Shown: one piece after another, positions 1 through 8,618 of the stretch
Position numbering within the stretch: position 1 is the first letter of the stretch
How the letters are laid out: every line of letters starts with the position of its first letter
From: Lentisphaerae bacterium ADurb.Bin242
GTDB lineage: Bacteria; Verrucomicrobiota; Lentisphaeria; Victivallales; UBA1829
Direction: 5' to 3'
Length of the DNA: 50,333 bases
Assembly (NCBI GenBank): GCA_002069785.1
Contig: MWCA01000038.1
Coordinates: 1-50,333, forward strand
Notes under the pieces: generated by a model
Databases searched by the model: none
What the model was told of the DNA's origin: nothing
What the model saw: the letters and a program-made list of their open reading frames with translations, nothing else
Program-made: the position numbers and the translations under genes

Positions 1-221
1 GATGGTGGATCTACCTCTTCAACAACAACGGCGTATTGAAAACGGCTTTGACACCGCAGAAGTTCGATCCCTCCGCCAAAACCATGGTGAAAATCGATCT
101 GGGCAAACTCAATGTCGTGTCAATCAAGGAGCTGATGTCCGGCGAAACATTCACGGGGAACAGAATCGAGGTTCCCGTTGAACCCGGGAAATGCCGGATT
201 CTTCACGTCAAGACTCATTGA
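1..221 (+). CDS. C-terminal end of a larger protein (partial)
   Basis: An open frame enters from the left edge (reading frame begins at base 3) and stops at 221, leaving about 72 residues. A TTG at base 36 is not needed as a start because the frame stays open upstream. The visible part alternates short beta-strand-like stretches (for example VKIDLGKLNVVSI and NRIEVPVEPGKCRILHV), which resembles the C-terminal beta-sandwich that closes many multidomain glycoside hydrolases. That reading is an inference; the catalytic part lies outside the window. The next gene starts 40 bases downstream on the same strand, so the two are probably co-transcribed. Confidence 0.55.
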   Translation, partial: WWIYLFNNNGVLKTALTPQKFDPSAKTMVKIDLGKLNVVSIKELMSGETFTGNRIEVPVEPGKCRILHVKTH

Positions 222-261
222 AGCATTCAGCTTTTCTGAAAACATGCAGTAAGGAGATGGT

Positions 262-1500
262 ATGAAAATATCGTTTTTCAATCAGGAGATTACTCCCGAA
301 ATCGGGTCGGAAATTGCCGGATATGCGCCTCATGATATTTCCCTGGGGGTGCACGATCCGCTTTACGTCAACGGCCTGCTGCTGGATGATGGAGAAAATA
401 AGGCGCTTATGCTCGGATTCGACTTGCTCGGTCTCGATGCCTCCTTCCTTGCGGAAATCCGCAAACAATGCGGGAAAAAGCTTCATATTTCCGAAAGTCA
501 GGTAATGGCAACATGCACCCATACCCATTCGGGCCCCCAGACCCGCACCCATGCGGGCTGCGATCCCGATCTTGCCTATATCGCAAAGTTGATGGAGTGG
601 ATGGAACACGGACTTGACCGACTGAGCGAACCGCAGGAGGTGAATGTCTATTACTATTCAGTAAATTGCGACGCCAACCTCAACCGGCGCGTGGTTTATC
701 CCGATGCGGAATGCTGCTTTCTTCCCCACTTCAAAGAACTCTTGCCGTTTGCGGACGGACCGTGCGACAAAGAACTCGGGATGCTCTTCTTTTTCAACGG
801 AAATGGTATGCCGGTCTATACGGTGGTGAATTATGCCGCCCATCCGCTCTGCTCTCATGCGGCGGGAAAGGCGTCGCTGCTCTTTTCCGCGGATTATCCC
901 GGGGCTGTCCGCAGGATCATCAAAGAAAACACCGGTTCCGAATGCATGTTTATTTCCGGGGCCGCCGGCGACATGTTTCCGAAAAATTATGAATCGGGTT
1001 GGGAAGGCGTCGAATCTATGGGGCGCCTTCTGGCGGACAAGGTTTTGGAAAATATGCAGAATGTCCGGAGGCAGAAGAATTTGTTCAGCAGCGATCCCGC
1101 CGCGTCCCGGAAGGCTCGCTATGCAATTGAAACTCCCCGCTTGAATTTTTCCATCGAGACGGTCAAATTCACTCCGGCGGAGGAAAAAATGCGGAAATAT
1201 CGGCGCACCGGCTCCGAGGTCTTGATGGAACTGCAATTTTTATCGTTGAATGACGATATCTGCTTTGTAGGACTTCCGGGCGAGCTTCTGGCGGAACCGG
1301 GGCTGGAAATCAAATGGCACTCGCCTTACCGTAAGATGTTTTTGCTGTACAACTCCACCGGCTATTCCTATTATCTCCCCCATGGACACTGTATTCTGGA
1401 GGGAGGATATGAAGGGAAGGCCACATTTCTGGGTCCCAGAGACGGCTTGAAGCTGGTGAATGCGGTTGTCGACGGCATGTATCGCCTGAAAGAAACTTGA
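262..1500 (+). CDS. Neutral/alkaline ceramidase-like hydrolase
   Basis: This 412-residue protein carries the landmark motifs of the neutral ceramidase superfamily N-terminal domain: CTHTHSGP at residues 85-92 (zinc-binding histidines), NYAAHP at 190-195, SADYPG at 209-214 and GAAGDMFP at 233-240. Family members are zinc amidases; the best known cleave the N-acyl bond of ceramides, but many bacterial relatives have unknown substrates. It is much shorter than true ceramidases (about 700 residues) and has no signal peptide, so a cytoplasmic hydrolase acting on another amide or ester is plausible. An AAGGAGATGGT ribosome site lies just before the ATG at 262. It follows the truncated gene at the left edge by 40 bases and is the last intact gene before a region of gene debris. 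Confidence 0.8.
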   Translation: MKISFFNQEITPEIGSEIAGYAPHDISLGVHDPLYVNGLLLDDGENKALMLGFDLLGLDASFLAEIRKQCGKKLHISESQVMATCTHTHSGPQTRTHAGCDPDLAYIAKLMEWMEHGLDRLSEPQEVNVYYYSVNCDANLNRRVVYPDAECCFLPHFKELLPFADGPCDKELGMLFFFNGNGMPVYTVVNYAAHPLCSHAAGKASLLFSADYPGAVRRIIKENTGSECMFISGAAGDMFPKNYESGWEGVESMGRLLADKVLENMQNVRRQKNLFSSDPAASRKARYAIETPRLNFSIETVKFTPAEEKMRKYRRTGSEVLMELQFLSLNDDICFVGLPGELLAEPGLEIKWHSPYRKMFLLYNSTGYSYYLPHGHCILEGGYEGKATFLGPRDGLKLVNAVVDGMYRLKET

Positions 1501-1596
1501 AAGATGATACATCTGTATAATATGTATTTACATTCATTATTTTCATGGATGAATATGTAATTCAATTGCTGAATCGTATAATGATCCGCGTGGAGG

Positions 1597-1812
1597 TCAG
1601 ACAAAAAAACATGGACGGACGGCAACGCCGTTCCTCGTGTAAAAGTCATTGCCCCCGTAAATCAGCATGGCGTCGCTGGTTTTATTCAGGGAAGACCAAT
1701 ATGCCAAACCGTCAAACATGCTGCCGGAAACGGTCTGGGCCGATTTGATTTCAATCGGAAAAAGTTTTTCCGCATTCAAAATGCAAGCATCAATCAAAAA
1801 AATAGTAAGCAA
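1597..1812 (-). pseudogene. Remnant of a DUF4143-type AAA ATPase (C-terminal piece)
   Basis: About 71 codons on the minus strand read like the end of the DUF4143 domain found in the AAA_14/DUF4143 ATPases: PIEIKSAQT, then MFDGLAYW, then IYGGNDFYTRNGVAVRP. In intact members (about 400 residues) this is the PIEIKSG...F..L.YW...YGG..R..V.V.PW tail. The ATPase part is absent; just upstream on this strand the sequence turns AT-rich and then runs into an unrelated divergent remnant. I therefore call it a decayed fragment. The family match rests on motif recognition only. Confidence 0.6.
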
Positions 1813-1863
1813 TTTTAATATTGAAAATTAAAATTGCACAAAAGATCCCATACAAATCTGAAC

Positions 1864-2126
1864 ATGAAGTTTTCGGACATCCATCCCTATGAAAAGGAAT
1901 CCCGGTTCGACGTCGTTACAAATTCGATCAAGGAATTCGGCTGCACAGTCCAATTGTCGTCGATAAGGAGCACGTTATCGTGTGCGGCCGTACACGGTTC
2001 AAGGCCGCGCAGAAGCTGGGGCTGGAAGAAGCGCCTGCGGTCGTTGCTGCCGACCCGACGCCGGAACCGGAAGCTTGTGAAGATGTTGTCGTGGGAAGGG
2101 GACGGAGCCTCGACCCGGCCCAATGA
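1864..2126 (+). pseudogene. Frameshifted ParB/Spo0J-like nuclease-domain gene remnant
   Basis: From the ATG at 1864 the frame reads MKFSDIHPYE...SIKEFG, the typical start of a ParB-like domain. Around 1942-1950 the match jumps to another frame, which continues PIVVDKEHVIVCGRTRFKAAQ (from about 1950) and LGLEEAPAVVAADPTPE, and stops at 2124-2126. In intact proteins these two parts join as EFG..PIVVD...VI.GH.R..AA..LGL..VP, so one indel broke the gene. Such domains are common in phage and mobile elements as well as in plasmid partition. No ribosome site precedes the ATG. The neighbouring ATPase fragment supports a decayed mobile segment. Confidence 0.7.
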
Positions 2127-2336
2127 ACTGATTTATCCGTGCGGCGTCATTCACGGAGATATCAATTTCCGAACCTGGCCCGAAGACATTTCCCCGCCTC
2201 AATGCCACCTCTCGTAGTCAGATCGATTCGTTCCGCCCACACCCCTGAAAACATCATGCTTTTTCCATTTCTTCATGTTGCAAGTGTCAAAAACTTTTTG
2301 TGTTATGACTTTTGAAGGTGAATTCAAAAACAGACT
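2127..2336. other. Non-coding stretch after the gene remnants
   Basis: This stretch sits between the ParB-like remnant and the stop of the minus-strand oxidoreductase gene. I see no convincing gene or clear hairpin terminator. It becomes AT-rich near 2250-2340. Together with the two remnants before it, it forms about 800 bases without an intact gene. Confidence 0.5.
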
Positions 2337-3554
2337 TCAAGATTTATTCAGTTCTTCAAAATCAATCCGGATGCATCTGCCTTGTTTTATACTTTCAACG
2401 ACAGCAATCCCGGTCAGAACGGCTTGAATGCCATCCGTCAGAGAAGGAAGAGTTGGAGGAGGAACAAGTGCAAACAACTCCGAAAAAAGTGAAGCATCGG
2501 CGCCGCCGTGGGAGCCGATTCCATGCTGAATCGGAATCCCTTCGGGAACAGCCGAACCGAAGCGATAAATCCGGACCGATTCTTCCGGGATCGCTTTCAT
2601 ATTGTGAAGATCCCCGGTATTCGAAGAAAAGTGAAGCTGTCGGGCCTCGATCCGTCCGGTCTCCCCCTGGATATGGATCACCTCGCCCTCGTAATCGGCA
2701 AAGGCCTGAAGTGAATAAGAAGCGAACACCCCGTTTGCAAAGCGGATTCCGGCTGTGAAAGTATCCTCGATGTCGATTTCAGGCGACCAGATGCACATGT
2801 CCGGCGTATAGAGTTCCGAGTCGAAAAGATTACGGTCATACTCCGCCGCGTCAGGGCATTCCGTGCGATGGGGGCAGGTATGACAGTTTTCCCCTGAAAA
2901 CCGGTGCGGAGCATTGGCGCCGTATGCAAGGAGCGCGCCGGAAGCCGTTACTTCCGCGGCATGGGAATTCAGCAGATAATTCATTTTATCGAAGTGGTGG
3001 GAACTCTTGTGAAGTTCCAGTCCATTGGAGAATTTGCGTCTTGCGTTCCAGCGCCGGAAATAACTTTTCCCGTGGACCTTGTCGAGCGTTTCCCGGTAAT
3101 CGAGGGAAAGGACCTTTCCGACGGCGCCAGCGTCCAGCAGGTTCTTGAGCGTCCGTGCAACCGGGCGGTAGCGGGAGTTATGGCTTGTGGCCGCAAAGAC
3201 TTCGGGATTGCGCCGGTGCGCCGCGAGAATCCGGCGGCATTGTTCAAGGTTGACGCAAAGCGGTTTCTCTGAAATGCACGCGATTTTTCTGTCCAATGAA
3301 CGCACCACATATTCGGCATGAAAAACATCGACGGTTCCGATGAGCAGAAGGTCCGGACGGCACCCGTCGCACATCCGGTCGAAGTCGGTGAACATGGGAA
3401 CGTCCAGTCCGGCGGCCCGGCTGAATCCCCGCATTTTCCCCGGATCGATATCCATCAACGCGACGATCTTATGAGTTCCGGAATATTTCCCGGCGAGGGC
3501 GGCAGTGAAAGCAAGCATCCGCAGTCCGCAGCCGACAATGGCGACTTTTTTCAA
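2337..3554 (-). CDS. Gfo/Idh/MocA-family oxidoreductase
   Basis: This 405-residue protein is a predicted NAD(P)-dependent sugar or polyol dehydrogenase. The N-terminal Rossmann segment (MKKVAIVGCGLRM) has a GxGxR variant of the nucleotide-binding loop, and the family's EKP motif is at residues 96-98 (SEKPL). A HKSSHHFDKMNYLL stretch near residue 180 corresponds to the usual catalytic-histidine helix. A cysteine cluster (C-x2-C-x5-C, near HTCPHRTECP) follows, which is seen in some relatives and may bind a metal; that is an inference. It is cytoplasmic, with no signal peptide. It is the last gene of the minus-strand operon that starts at 9741, and its ATG overlaps the stop of the SGNH hydrolase gene by 4 bases. 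The substrate cannot be told from the sequence. Confidence 0.85.
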   Translation of the reverse strand: MKKVAIVGCGLRMLAFTAALAGKYSGTHKIVALMDIDPGKMRGFSRAAGLDVPMFTDFDRMCDGCRPDLLLIGTVDVFHAEYVVRSLDRKIACISEKPLCVNLEQCRRILAAHRRNPEVFAATSHNSRYRPVARTLKNLLDAGAVGKVLSLDYRETLDKVHGKSYFRRWNARRKFSNGLELHKSSHHFDKMNYLLNSHAAEVTASGALLAYGANAPHRFSGENCHTCPHRTECPDAAEYDRNLFDSELYTPDMCIWSPEIDIEDTFTAGIRFANGVFASYSLQAFADYEGEVIHIQGETGRIEARQLHFSSNTGDLHNMKAIPEESVRIYRFGSAVPEGIPIQHGIGSHGGADASLFSELFALVPPPTLPSLTDGIQAVLTGIAVVESIKQGRCIRIDFEELNKS

Positions 3555-4894
3555 GGTATGATTTCCTTTCCGGCCTTTTCTGAGCGGCTCAGGTATTTCA
3601 ATGTTTCAAGGGCAATTAAATCATGTCCCGCCGCGGTCAGATGAACTCCGTCGCGGGGGTTCAGAAGTCCGGCTTTTCCCGGAAATGCCTTCATCGGAGT
3701 GTAGATATCCATGTATTCCAGATGGTGTTTTTGCGCCAGTTCTTTTAAAACGGCGGCAAAGGCTTCCAGATGTTTCGGGTCTCCGAAACGGTTGTGCACC
3801 CGTTCGGTTTTGTCCGAAAGCGCCTTGCAGAGCTCAAAATTGGAGGAGGTCGGGGAAATGAGGATGATCCGTTCGACTCCTTTGCTTTTGAGACGTGCGA
3901 TCAAGATTTCATACAGGACTTTCTGTTTTTCGGGAGGGACAACCGCTTCGGCATAGTTTCTGGCGCTGGAAGCCTTGGTGTCGTTGTGGCCGAGGAAGAC
4001 GAAAGCCCAGTCGTAAGGACGGTTCCAGAGGTCGTTGTAACGGTCTTTCCAACGACCCGGAGCCTTGCCGTCCAGACGCTGGACTACCCGTTCGATGTCA
4101 TCTCCGCCGCAGGCATAGTTCCATACCTCGGCCTTGCCCGGATTGTATTTGTTGAGGAAATATCCCGTTTTGTCCGCATGGTTGTGCCCGATGTCAAAAT
4201 GAGTCAGACTGTCGCCGAGATAGAGAATGCGAACCGGCTTTGTCAATTTTATACCCTTCGCGGCGGCGTCGAAAGCGGCGGTGTCGCCTTTGTCGATATA
4301 AGCATGGGCGGTCTGGCCGGAGTCCGGATGGACGGCATCCGTTCCGTTTTCGAGGATATGGGCATGATCGACCGCCTTTTCCCGATAATAGAGCGTAAAA
4401 GTGACGGGTTCCGGCTTCCCGGAGGTCATCTGGTATGGCGGAACGGCCGACAGGCGATAATCCGGATCGATCCTGCGGATCAATCCGGCATTGCGGTATT
4501 CGCCTTGTCCCTGGATAATAAGTCCGAGCGAACCGGAAGATTCCGGCAGCACAAAAGTAAATTCATGAGGAGTGAATTTTGCGTCCAGCGGGAATTCGCC
4601 GCTCCAGAGTTTCGAGATTTTCCCGCCATAGACAAAGACGCCCAGTTTGAATGTCCCGGCCCCTCTCGCGTCGATCGAGAAGCGGTATTTCGCTCCGTAT
4701 GGAAACGTTCCTGCCAGGGAACGCATGTACGGCTTGTCGGTGTCGAGCGTCAGGATATTGTTTGCAGCCGGGGCCCGTTGAGAAGAATTGACGATGCGCC
4801 AGGAAGAACTTTTGAAGTCGTCCTTGAAAATATTCTCATCGGCAGCCAAGTCGACGGCGGACAGCAGGAAAAGAAAAAAAAGGAGTCTCTTCAT
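3551..4894 (-). CDS. Secreted SGNH/GDSL hydrolase (carbohydrate esterase-like)
   Basis: A 447-residue exported protein. Residues 1-18 (MKRLLFFLFLLSAVDLAA) are a signal peptide. Residues 20-200 look like beta-sandwich accessory sequence, and the SGNH hydrolase domain follows: GDSL at 227-230 (nucleophile Ser229), the Gly block at NYACGG (259-264), GHND at 302-305, and the D-x-x-H pair D415/H418 in DGVHLTAAGH. All four SGNH blocks are present, so it should be active. Relatives include carbohydrate acetylesterases and sulfate-free lipases; removing acetyl groups from a polysaccharide suits the glycan-utilisation context. Its ATG overlaps the stop of the upstream large secreted protein by 4 bases and its stop overlaps the oxidoreductase start by 4 bases, so it is translationally coupled on both sides. 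Confidence 0.85.
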   Translation of the reverse strand: MKRLLFFLFLLSAVDLAADENIFKDDFKSSSWRIVNSSQRAPAANNILTLDTDKPYMRSLAGTFPYGAKYRFSIDARGAGTFKLGVFVYGGKISKLWSGEFPLDAKFTPHEFTFVLPESSGSLGLIIQGQGEYRNAGLIRRIDPDYRLSAVPPYQMTSGKPEPVTFTLYYREKAVDHAHILENGTDAVHPDSGQTAHAYIDKGDTAAFDAAAKGIKLTKPVRILYLGDSLTHFDIGHNHADKTGYFLNKYNPGKAEVWNYACGGDDIERVVQRLDGKAPGRWKDRYNDLWNRPYDWAFVFLGHNDTKASSARNYAEAVVPPEKQKVLYEILIARLKSKGVERIILISPTSSNFELCKALSDKTERVHNRFGDPKHLEAFAAVLKELAQKHHLEYMDIYTPMKAFPGKAGLLNPRDGVHLTAAGHDLIALETLKYLSRSEKAGKEIIP

Positions 4895-7800
4895 TGCGCT
4901 TTTCCTCCGAACTGATTTTTTCCGTTTTCATACAGTTGTCTGATTTCTTCTGGAGAGAGCGCCCTGGAATAAAGTTTCACATCACTGATTTTGCCGCCGA
5001 AGGTGCGCCGTCCGCGTCCCAATGTTCCGATTTCGAAGGAATTGTTCCAGACCGGCAGAAACACCTTGAGCGGAACTCCATGGGATGTGTATTCCGTTCC
5101 GTTGACAAAGAAACGGCATTCGCCGCCGTCCCATGTAAAGGCGAGATGAGTCCATACATCGTGTTCGGCGCGGGGGCCGTAAACCGACATGGAATCGAAA
5201 ACATTGAGGCCCCAGGTCCGGTTGTTCATGAAAACCCGGAAGAAACGGGAAGCCAGCGGATAGCCTCCCCGGTCGCTCAAGGTGTAATTCAGGTTCGGCG
5301 ACGCCCAGAATTCGAAAGCGCCGAAGCAAAGAGGGAATCCGGGATTGTATTCCACCAGGATGCCGGTTTTGGGAAGAGACGCATCATAAACGGTCTTTCC
5401 GGAAGGCGTTTTCACATAACGGATGTCATGGTATTTCTCCCGGGCTTTCCCGACTGTTTTGCCGGCAGACCCGTCCAGCTTCCATTCGCCGATCAGAGGA
5501 AGACCATTTTCCGACGCCATCGGCGCGTTGCGGATGTCCAGGATCCGGACTTCTCCGGGAGGCACTTCCAGAAAGACTTTTTCGTTCTCCTTCCGCAGCA
5601 CGGCTCCGCGATAGACCTCGGCGACGGCGGCATTTGCCGGAAGAGTCACCGTAACTTTGGCGGTATACGCGGGGTCGGATTTTTCCTTGCGCTCCCACGG
5701 TTCCTTCAGGATGCCCTTGTTGTTGATCAGCGCCAGTTTCCAGCGGGAGGCGTCAAGACGGCTCACGATGAACTGGATATCGCCCTCCACCTGGAATGGC
5801 ATGACTTCCCGCTGGAGAGACTCCAGCATTTTTCCGATGTATGGCGTCGGCTGTTCTTTGTCATCTCCCAAAAGATATTCGGGAAGCGTCATGAGCACAT
5901 TGCCGTTTCCATATCGGCATTTCAACGCGAGAGGCAATCCATTACGGCTTTTCATCATCACCGTGCACCGGTTCAGGTTTACTTTCGGAATGGTCAATCC
6001 GTCTTCCGAAGAGGTGTTTTCCAGGATCTTCGCGGGCATCATGGCCGTCGGAAAAAACTTCCGGTGAATACTGTTCATGACCAGCGTTCCGCCGCCGATG
6101 ACATACTTTTCCAGGCGGGAGGACAGTTCGGGATCGATACGGATGTCATCCGTTAAAATAACCACCGGGTATTCTGCGAAATCCGGATACTTGCCGGAAG
6201 GTGGATTCCCGAATGCGGTATCGAAGATGTCTCCCAGTGTGGAATTGTGCATATTGTGGCTATAAGGGGGGATATTCCAAGCGGCGCCCTGTCCGTCGTA
6301 ATAGTCGATGGCCCGGCGGAAATGTTCCCCCATCCAATCGCCCTTTTCCATGGGAATCTCATATCCCCAGATTTTTCCGTCGCGGCGCATCATGCCATGG
6401 TGATAATCGACCAGCAGCAGGATCGGCGTATACCAGTCGCCGCGAATTCCCCCGGGCGACTGGATCCATTCGTAGAATTCCTTGAGGATCTTGCCGTTTT
6501 CATTGAGGCGGACACTGCCGTCCGGGGCATTTTCCGCCTGTCCCCACGGCTGTGCCTCGAATCCCAGGAAATTCATCCCCATGAAATATCCGGTCATGAA
6601 CACCCTGCGGCTGAACGACGGGGAGATTCCCGCGTCGGGTCCTTCCACCCATTGCCGGCTTTTCGGATCGGGAACCACCCTGGTTGAGTTCGGAGAAAAT
6701 TTGCCCAGATAATACGCCAGGTACAACAGCCAGGGCTTGCCGTATTGGCGTCCCGCGCCCGCCGTATAGCGGAGCAGCGTCCGGTGTGGAATGGTCGATG
6801 TATGGTTGGTCAGTTCCAATCCGGCCACGCGCCCTCCCCATTCCATGCCGTACTGCGGAAAGCCGACGGCTCCGCTCATACCCCATATCCGGTCGAAAAA
6901 GATCGATTTGTGCCAGTTCCAGAACCGGTGCAGGCTCTTTTCAGACTCTTCCCGGGTCCGCGGCTCCGGACCGAAAAACTCAACCAGTTCATTGAAAAAC
7001 ATGTTCCGGGGATTCCACGACTGGAAAAACGCTTGCGAATCCCACTCGGCGAACGTGATTCCTATATGGGATTTCTCATACTTCCTGAGAAGTTTTTCCG
7101 ATTCTTCCCGCGCGAAATTTTCCGGTTTCAGTCCAAACGGCACCGGGCGCATGAGATGGGATGCAAACGGACGGCGGAGCAACCGCTCCGACAGTTCCGG
7201 CGGGAAGTCTTCCAACTGAATCCGGCAGGGAGCCGATTCACAGAGGATATTGAACTCTTCCGCTTGCGGCGCATCGGTGAAAATGGCGCTCAGTACTCCC
7301 TCTTTCCGTTCCAGCGAGGCGGGTTTCAGCTCCTGCCCGTTCACCAGGAATTTCACGTTCCCGATCTCCGGATTTCCGGCGTCTCCGTAAGAGAGAATCA
7401 CCCGTTTCAAGGACATTGCTTTTTTCAACTTTACCGTAATCCCGGCGCCGACCGGATTAAACCGGGTCCGGGGATCGGCAATGCTCCCGCTGACGGCACA
7501 AACCGTGTCATGCTTCCCGTCCGCCAGATTTTCCGGATGATATATTTTGGTCCCGGGTTCAACCGCTTCGATTCCGACCTCCGCGGAAACCGCTTCCACA
7601 CGACCTCCGTTTTCCGCATACACCTTCAGGTCGCGGAGCAGCAGGACTCTCGGCGGATTCCAATTCCGGCGAGTCATATCCCATTTTACGTTCCAGGCGC
7701 CGGATTCCTTGACAAATGTTTCTTCCTTCACTTCCGGCAGCTGGTGCCATTGCGGTGTCAGAAGATACCAGAACCCTTTTCCCATGAATTCCATTTTTTT

Positions 7801-7902
7801 CCGTTCGACTGTGCTTCCGCGGGCCGGATCGGCTACCCAGCTCTCCTGTGCGGCCGATGCCAGGCTGAACAGCATGCCTGCGATCAATCCCGTTTTTCTC
7901 AT
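4891..7902 (-). CDS. Large secreted glycan-active protein with C-terminal LamG domain
   Basis: About 1,003 residues from the ATG at 7902, chosen over the upstream ATG at 7935 because it begins a signal peptide (MRKTGLIAGMLFSLASAAQ) and follows an AGCAGGTGA ribosome site. Residues 80-230 look like a discoidin/beta-sandwich region. The middle (about 270-560) is rich in Trp, Tyr and His and looks like a TIM-barrel hydrolase core. Around residues 570-620 a glutamine-amidotransferase-like strand and loop pattern (VVILTDD...YVIGGGTLVMNS) resembles the trimerisation domain of GH42-type proteins. Residues 850-990 form a concanavalin/LamG-like domain (WTHLAFTWDGGECRFFVNG, then GGKISDVKLYSRALSPEE), probably for carbohydrate binding. 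I cannot assign a GH family. It follows the pseudopilin gene by 20 bases and is coupled to the SGNH hydrolase. Confidence 0.7.
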   Translation of the reverse strand: MRKTGLIAGMLFSLASAAQESWVADPARGSTVERKKMEFMGKGFWYLLTPQWHQLPEVKEETFVKESGAWNVKWDMTRRNWNPPRVLLLRDLKVYAENGGRVEAVSAEVGIEAVEPGTKIYHPENLADGKHDTVCAVSGSIADPRTRFNPVGAGITVKLKKAMSLKRVILSYGDAGNPEIGNVKFLVNGQELKPASLERKEGVLSAIFTDAPQAEEFNILCESAPCRIQLEDFPPELSERLLRRPFASHLMRPVPFGLKPENFAREESEKLLRKYEKSHIGITFAEWDSQAFFQSWNPRNMFFNELVEFFGPEPRTREESEKSLHRFWNWHKSIFFDRIWGMSGAVGFPQYGMEWGGRVAGLELTNHTSTIPHRTLLRYTAGAGRQYGKPWLLYLAYYLGKFSPNSTRVVPDPKSRQWVEGPDAGISPSFSRRVFMTGYFMGMNFLGFEAQPWGQAENAPDGSVRLNENGKILKEFYEWIQSPGGIRGDWYTPILLLVDYHHGMMRRDGKIWGYEIPMEKGDWMGEHFRRAIDYYDGQGAAWNIPPYSHNMHNSTLGDIFDTAFGNPPSGKYPDFAEYPVVILTDDIRIDPELSSRLEKYVIGGGTLVMNSIHRKFFPTAMMPAKILENTSSEDGLTIPKVNLNRCTVMMKSRNGLPLALKCRYGNGNVLMTLPEYLLGDDKEQPTPYIGKMLESLQREVMPFQVEGDIQFIVSRLDASRWKLALINNKGILKEPWERKEKSDPAYTAKVTVTLPANAAVAEVYRGAVLRKENEKVFLEVPPGEVRILDIRNAPMASENGLPLIGEWKLDGSAGKTVGKAREKYHDIRYVKTPSGKTVYDASLPKTGILVEYNPGFPLCFGAFEFWASPNLNYTLSDRGGYPLASRFFRVFMNNRTWGLNVFDSMSVYGPRAEHDVWTHLAFTWDGGECRFFVNGTEYTSHGVPLKVFLPVWNNSFEIGTLGRGRRTFGGKISDVKLYSRALSPEEIRQLYENGKNQFGGKAQ

Positions 7903-7922
7903 TTGCGTCACCTGCTGTTGGA

Positions 7923-8618
7923 TTAATAGAACCATGGTTTGCTGAACCGGATGGCGGTTGTCGCCCAGTAGAGCACCTTGTTTTTACGCATATTCTCCAC
8001 ATGGGCGTCGATGAACAGCATGTTGAGGCTGCTGTCATGCCGTGAAAAATTGGCGGCGAGAGGATAGATGTCGTCCTGCGCCTGCGATGCGTCTATCTGG
8101 TAAGTGGTCTCATTGCAGTCGCCGATCATTGCCACGGAGGATGGATTCCGCACCGTATGCCTCTTCAGAAAATCATCCGCGCCTTTCCAGACACCTCTGC
8201 TTTGTGCGGAAGCGTTCATGTATTGAATCCTCAGGGTCGTATTCAACCCGAAATTGGTACTGCCGGTTCCTTTGGATGCCGCCGGACAGCTCAGAATGTT
8301 TTTGGGGTTGATGCGGACTGAAAAATTCTCGTATTTCACCAGGCCCGAATAAGAAAGCAGGTCTATCCAACTGTATCCGTACGTTCCATGATGGTTGCCG
8401 CTGTAATTTTCCGAAACCCATCTTGCCGGCAGCCATTCGTTATAAACATCGGCATAATGATTGAAGACCAGTCCAAGCTGCTTCAAGTTTCCGATGCATT
8501 TGATGCGTATCGCCGTAGACCGCGCCTTTGCCAACGCGGGAAGGAGCATTCCGGCAAGAATCGTTATGACGGCGATCACGACGAGCAATTCCACCATTGT
8601 GAATGACTTACGGTTCAT
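7923..8618 (-). CDS. Type II pseudopilin-like protein, H-X9-DG type
   Basis: A 231-residue protein with the class III (prepilin) leader MNRKS followed by [24 protein letters not shown], the hydrophobic helix that anchors pseudopilins until cleavage. The residue before the cleavage point is Ser instead of the usual Gly. The remainder is a soluble globular domain ending in RHDSSLNMLFIDAH, the H-X9-D(G/A) signature of the large family found in Planctomycetes and Lentisphaerae. The start at 8618 is preferred over upstream codons because AAAGGAGTCCCTC directly precedes it. The first bases overlap the end of the NagA-like gene by 11, so the two are coupled. Its role is unknown; the location suggests assembly with, or display of, the secreted enzymes encoded just downstream. 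Confidence 0.88.
   Translation of the reverse strand: MNRKSFTMVELLVVIAVITILAGMLLPALAKARSTAIRIKCIGNLKQLGLVFNHYADVYNEWLPARWVSENYSGNHHGTYGYSWIDLLSYSGLVKYENFSVRINPKNILSCPAASKGTGSTNFGLNTTLRIQYMNASAQSRGVWKGADDFLKRHTVRNPSSVAMIGDCNETTYQIDASQAQDDIYPLAANFSRHDSSLNMLFIDAHVENMRKNKVLYWATTAIRFSKPWFY

Noticed and set aside
1503..1560. AT-rich inverted repeats after the ceramidase-like gene
   Set aside because: The arms pair imperfectly and there is no GC-rich stem with a T-run; AT-rich sequence alone gives such matches.
1999..2208. Minus-strand frame with a segment faintly like prefoldin (EIDISVNDAARINQF)
   Set aside because: The similarity is short, and most of the frame is antisense to the ParB-like remnant.
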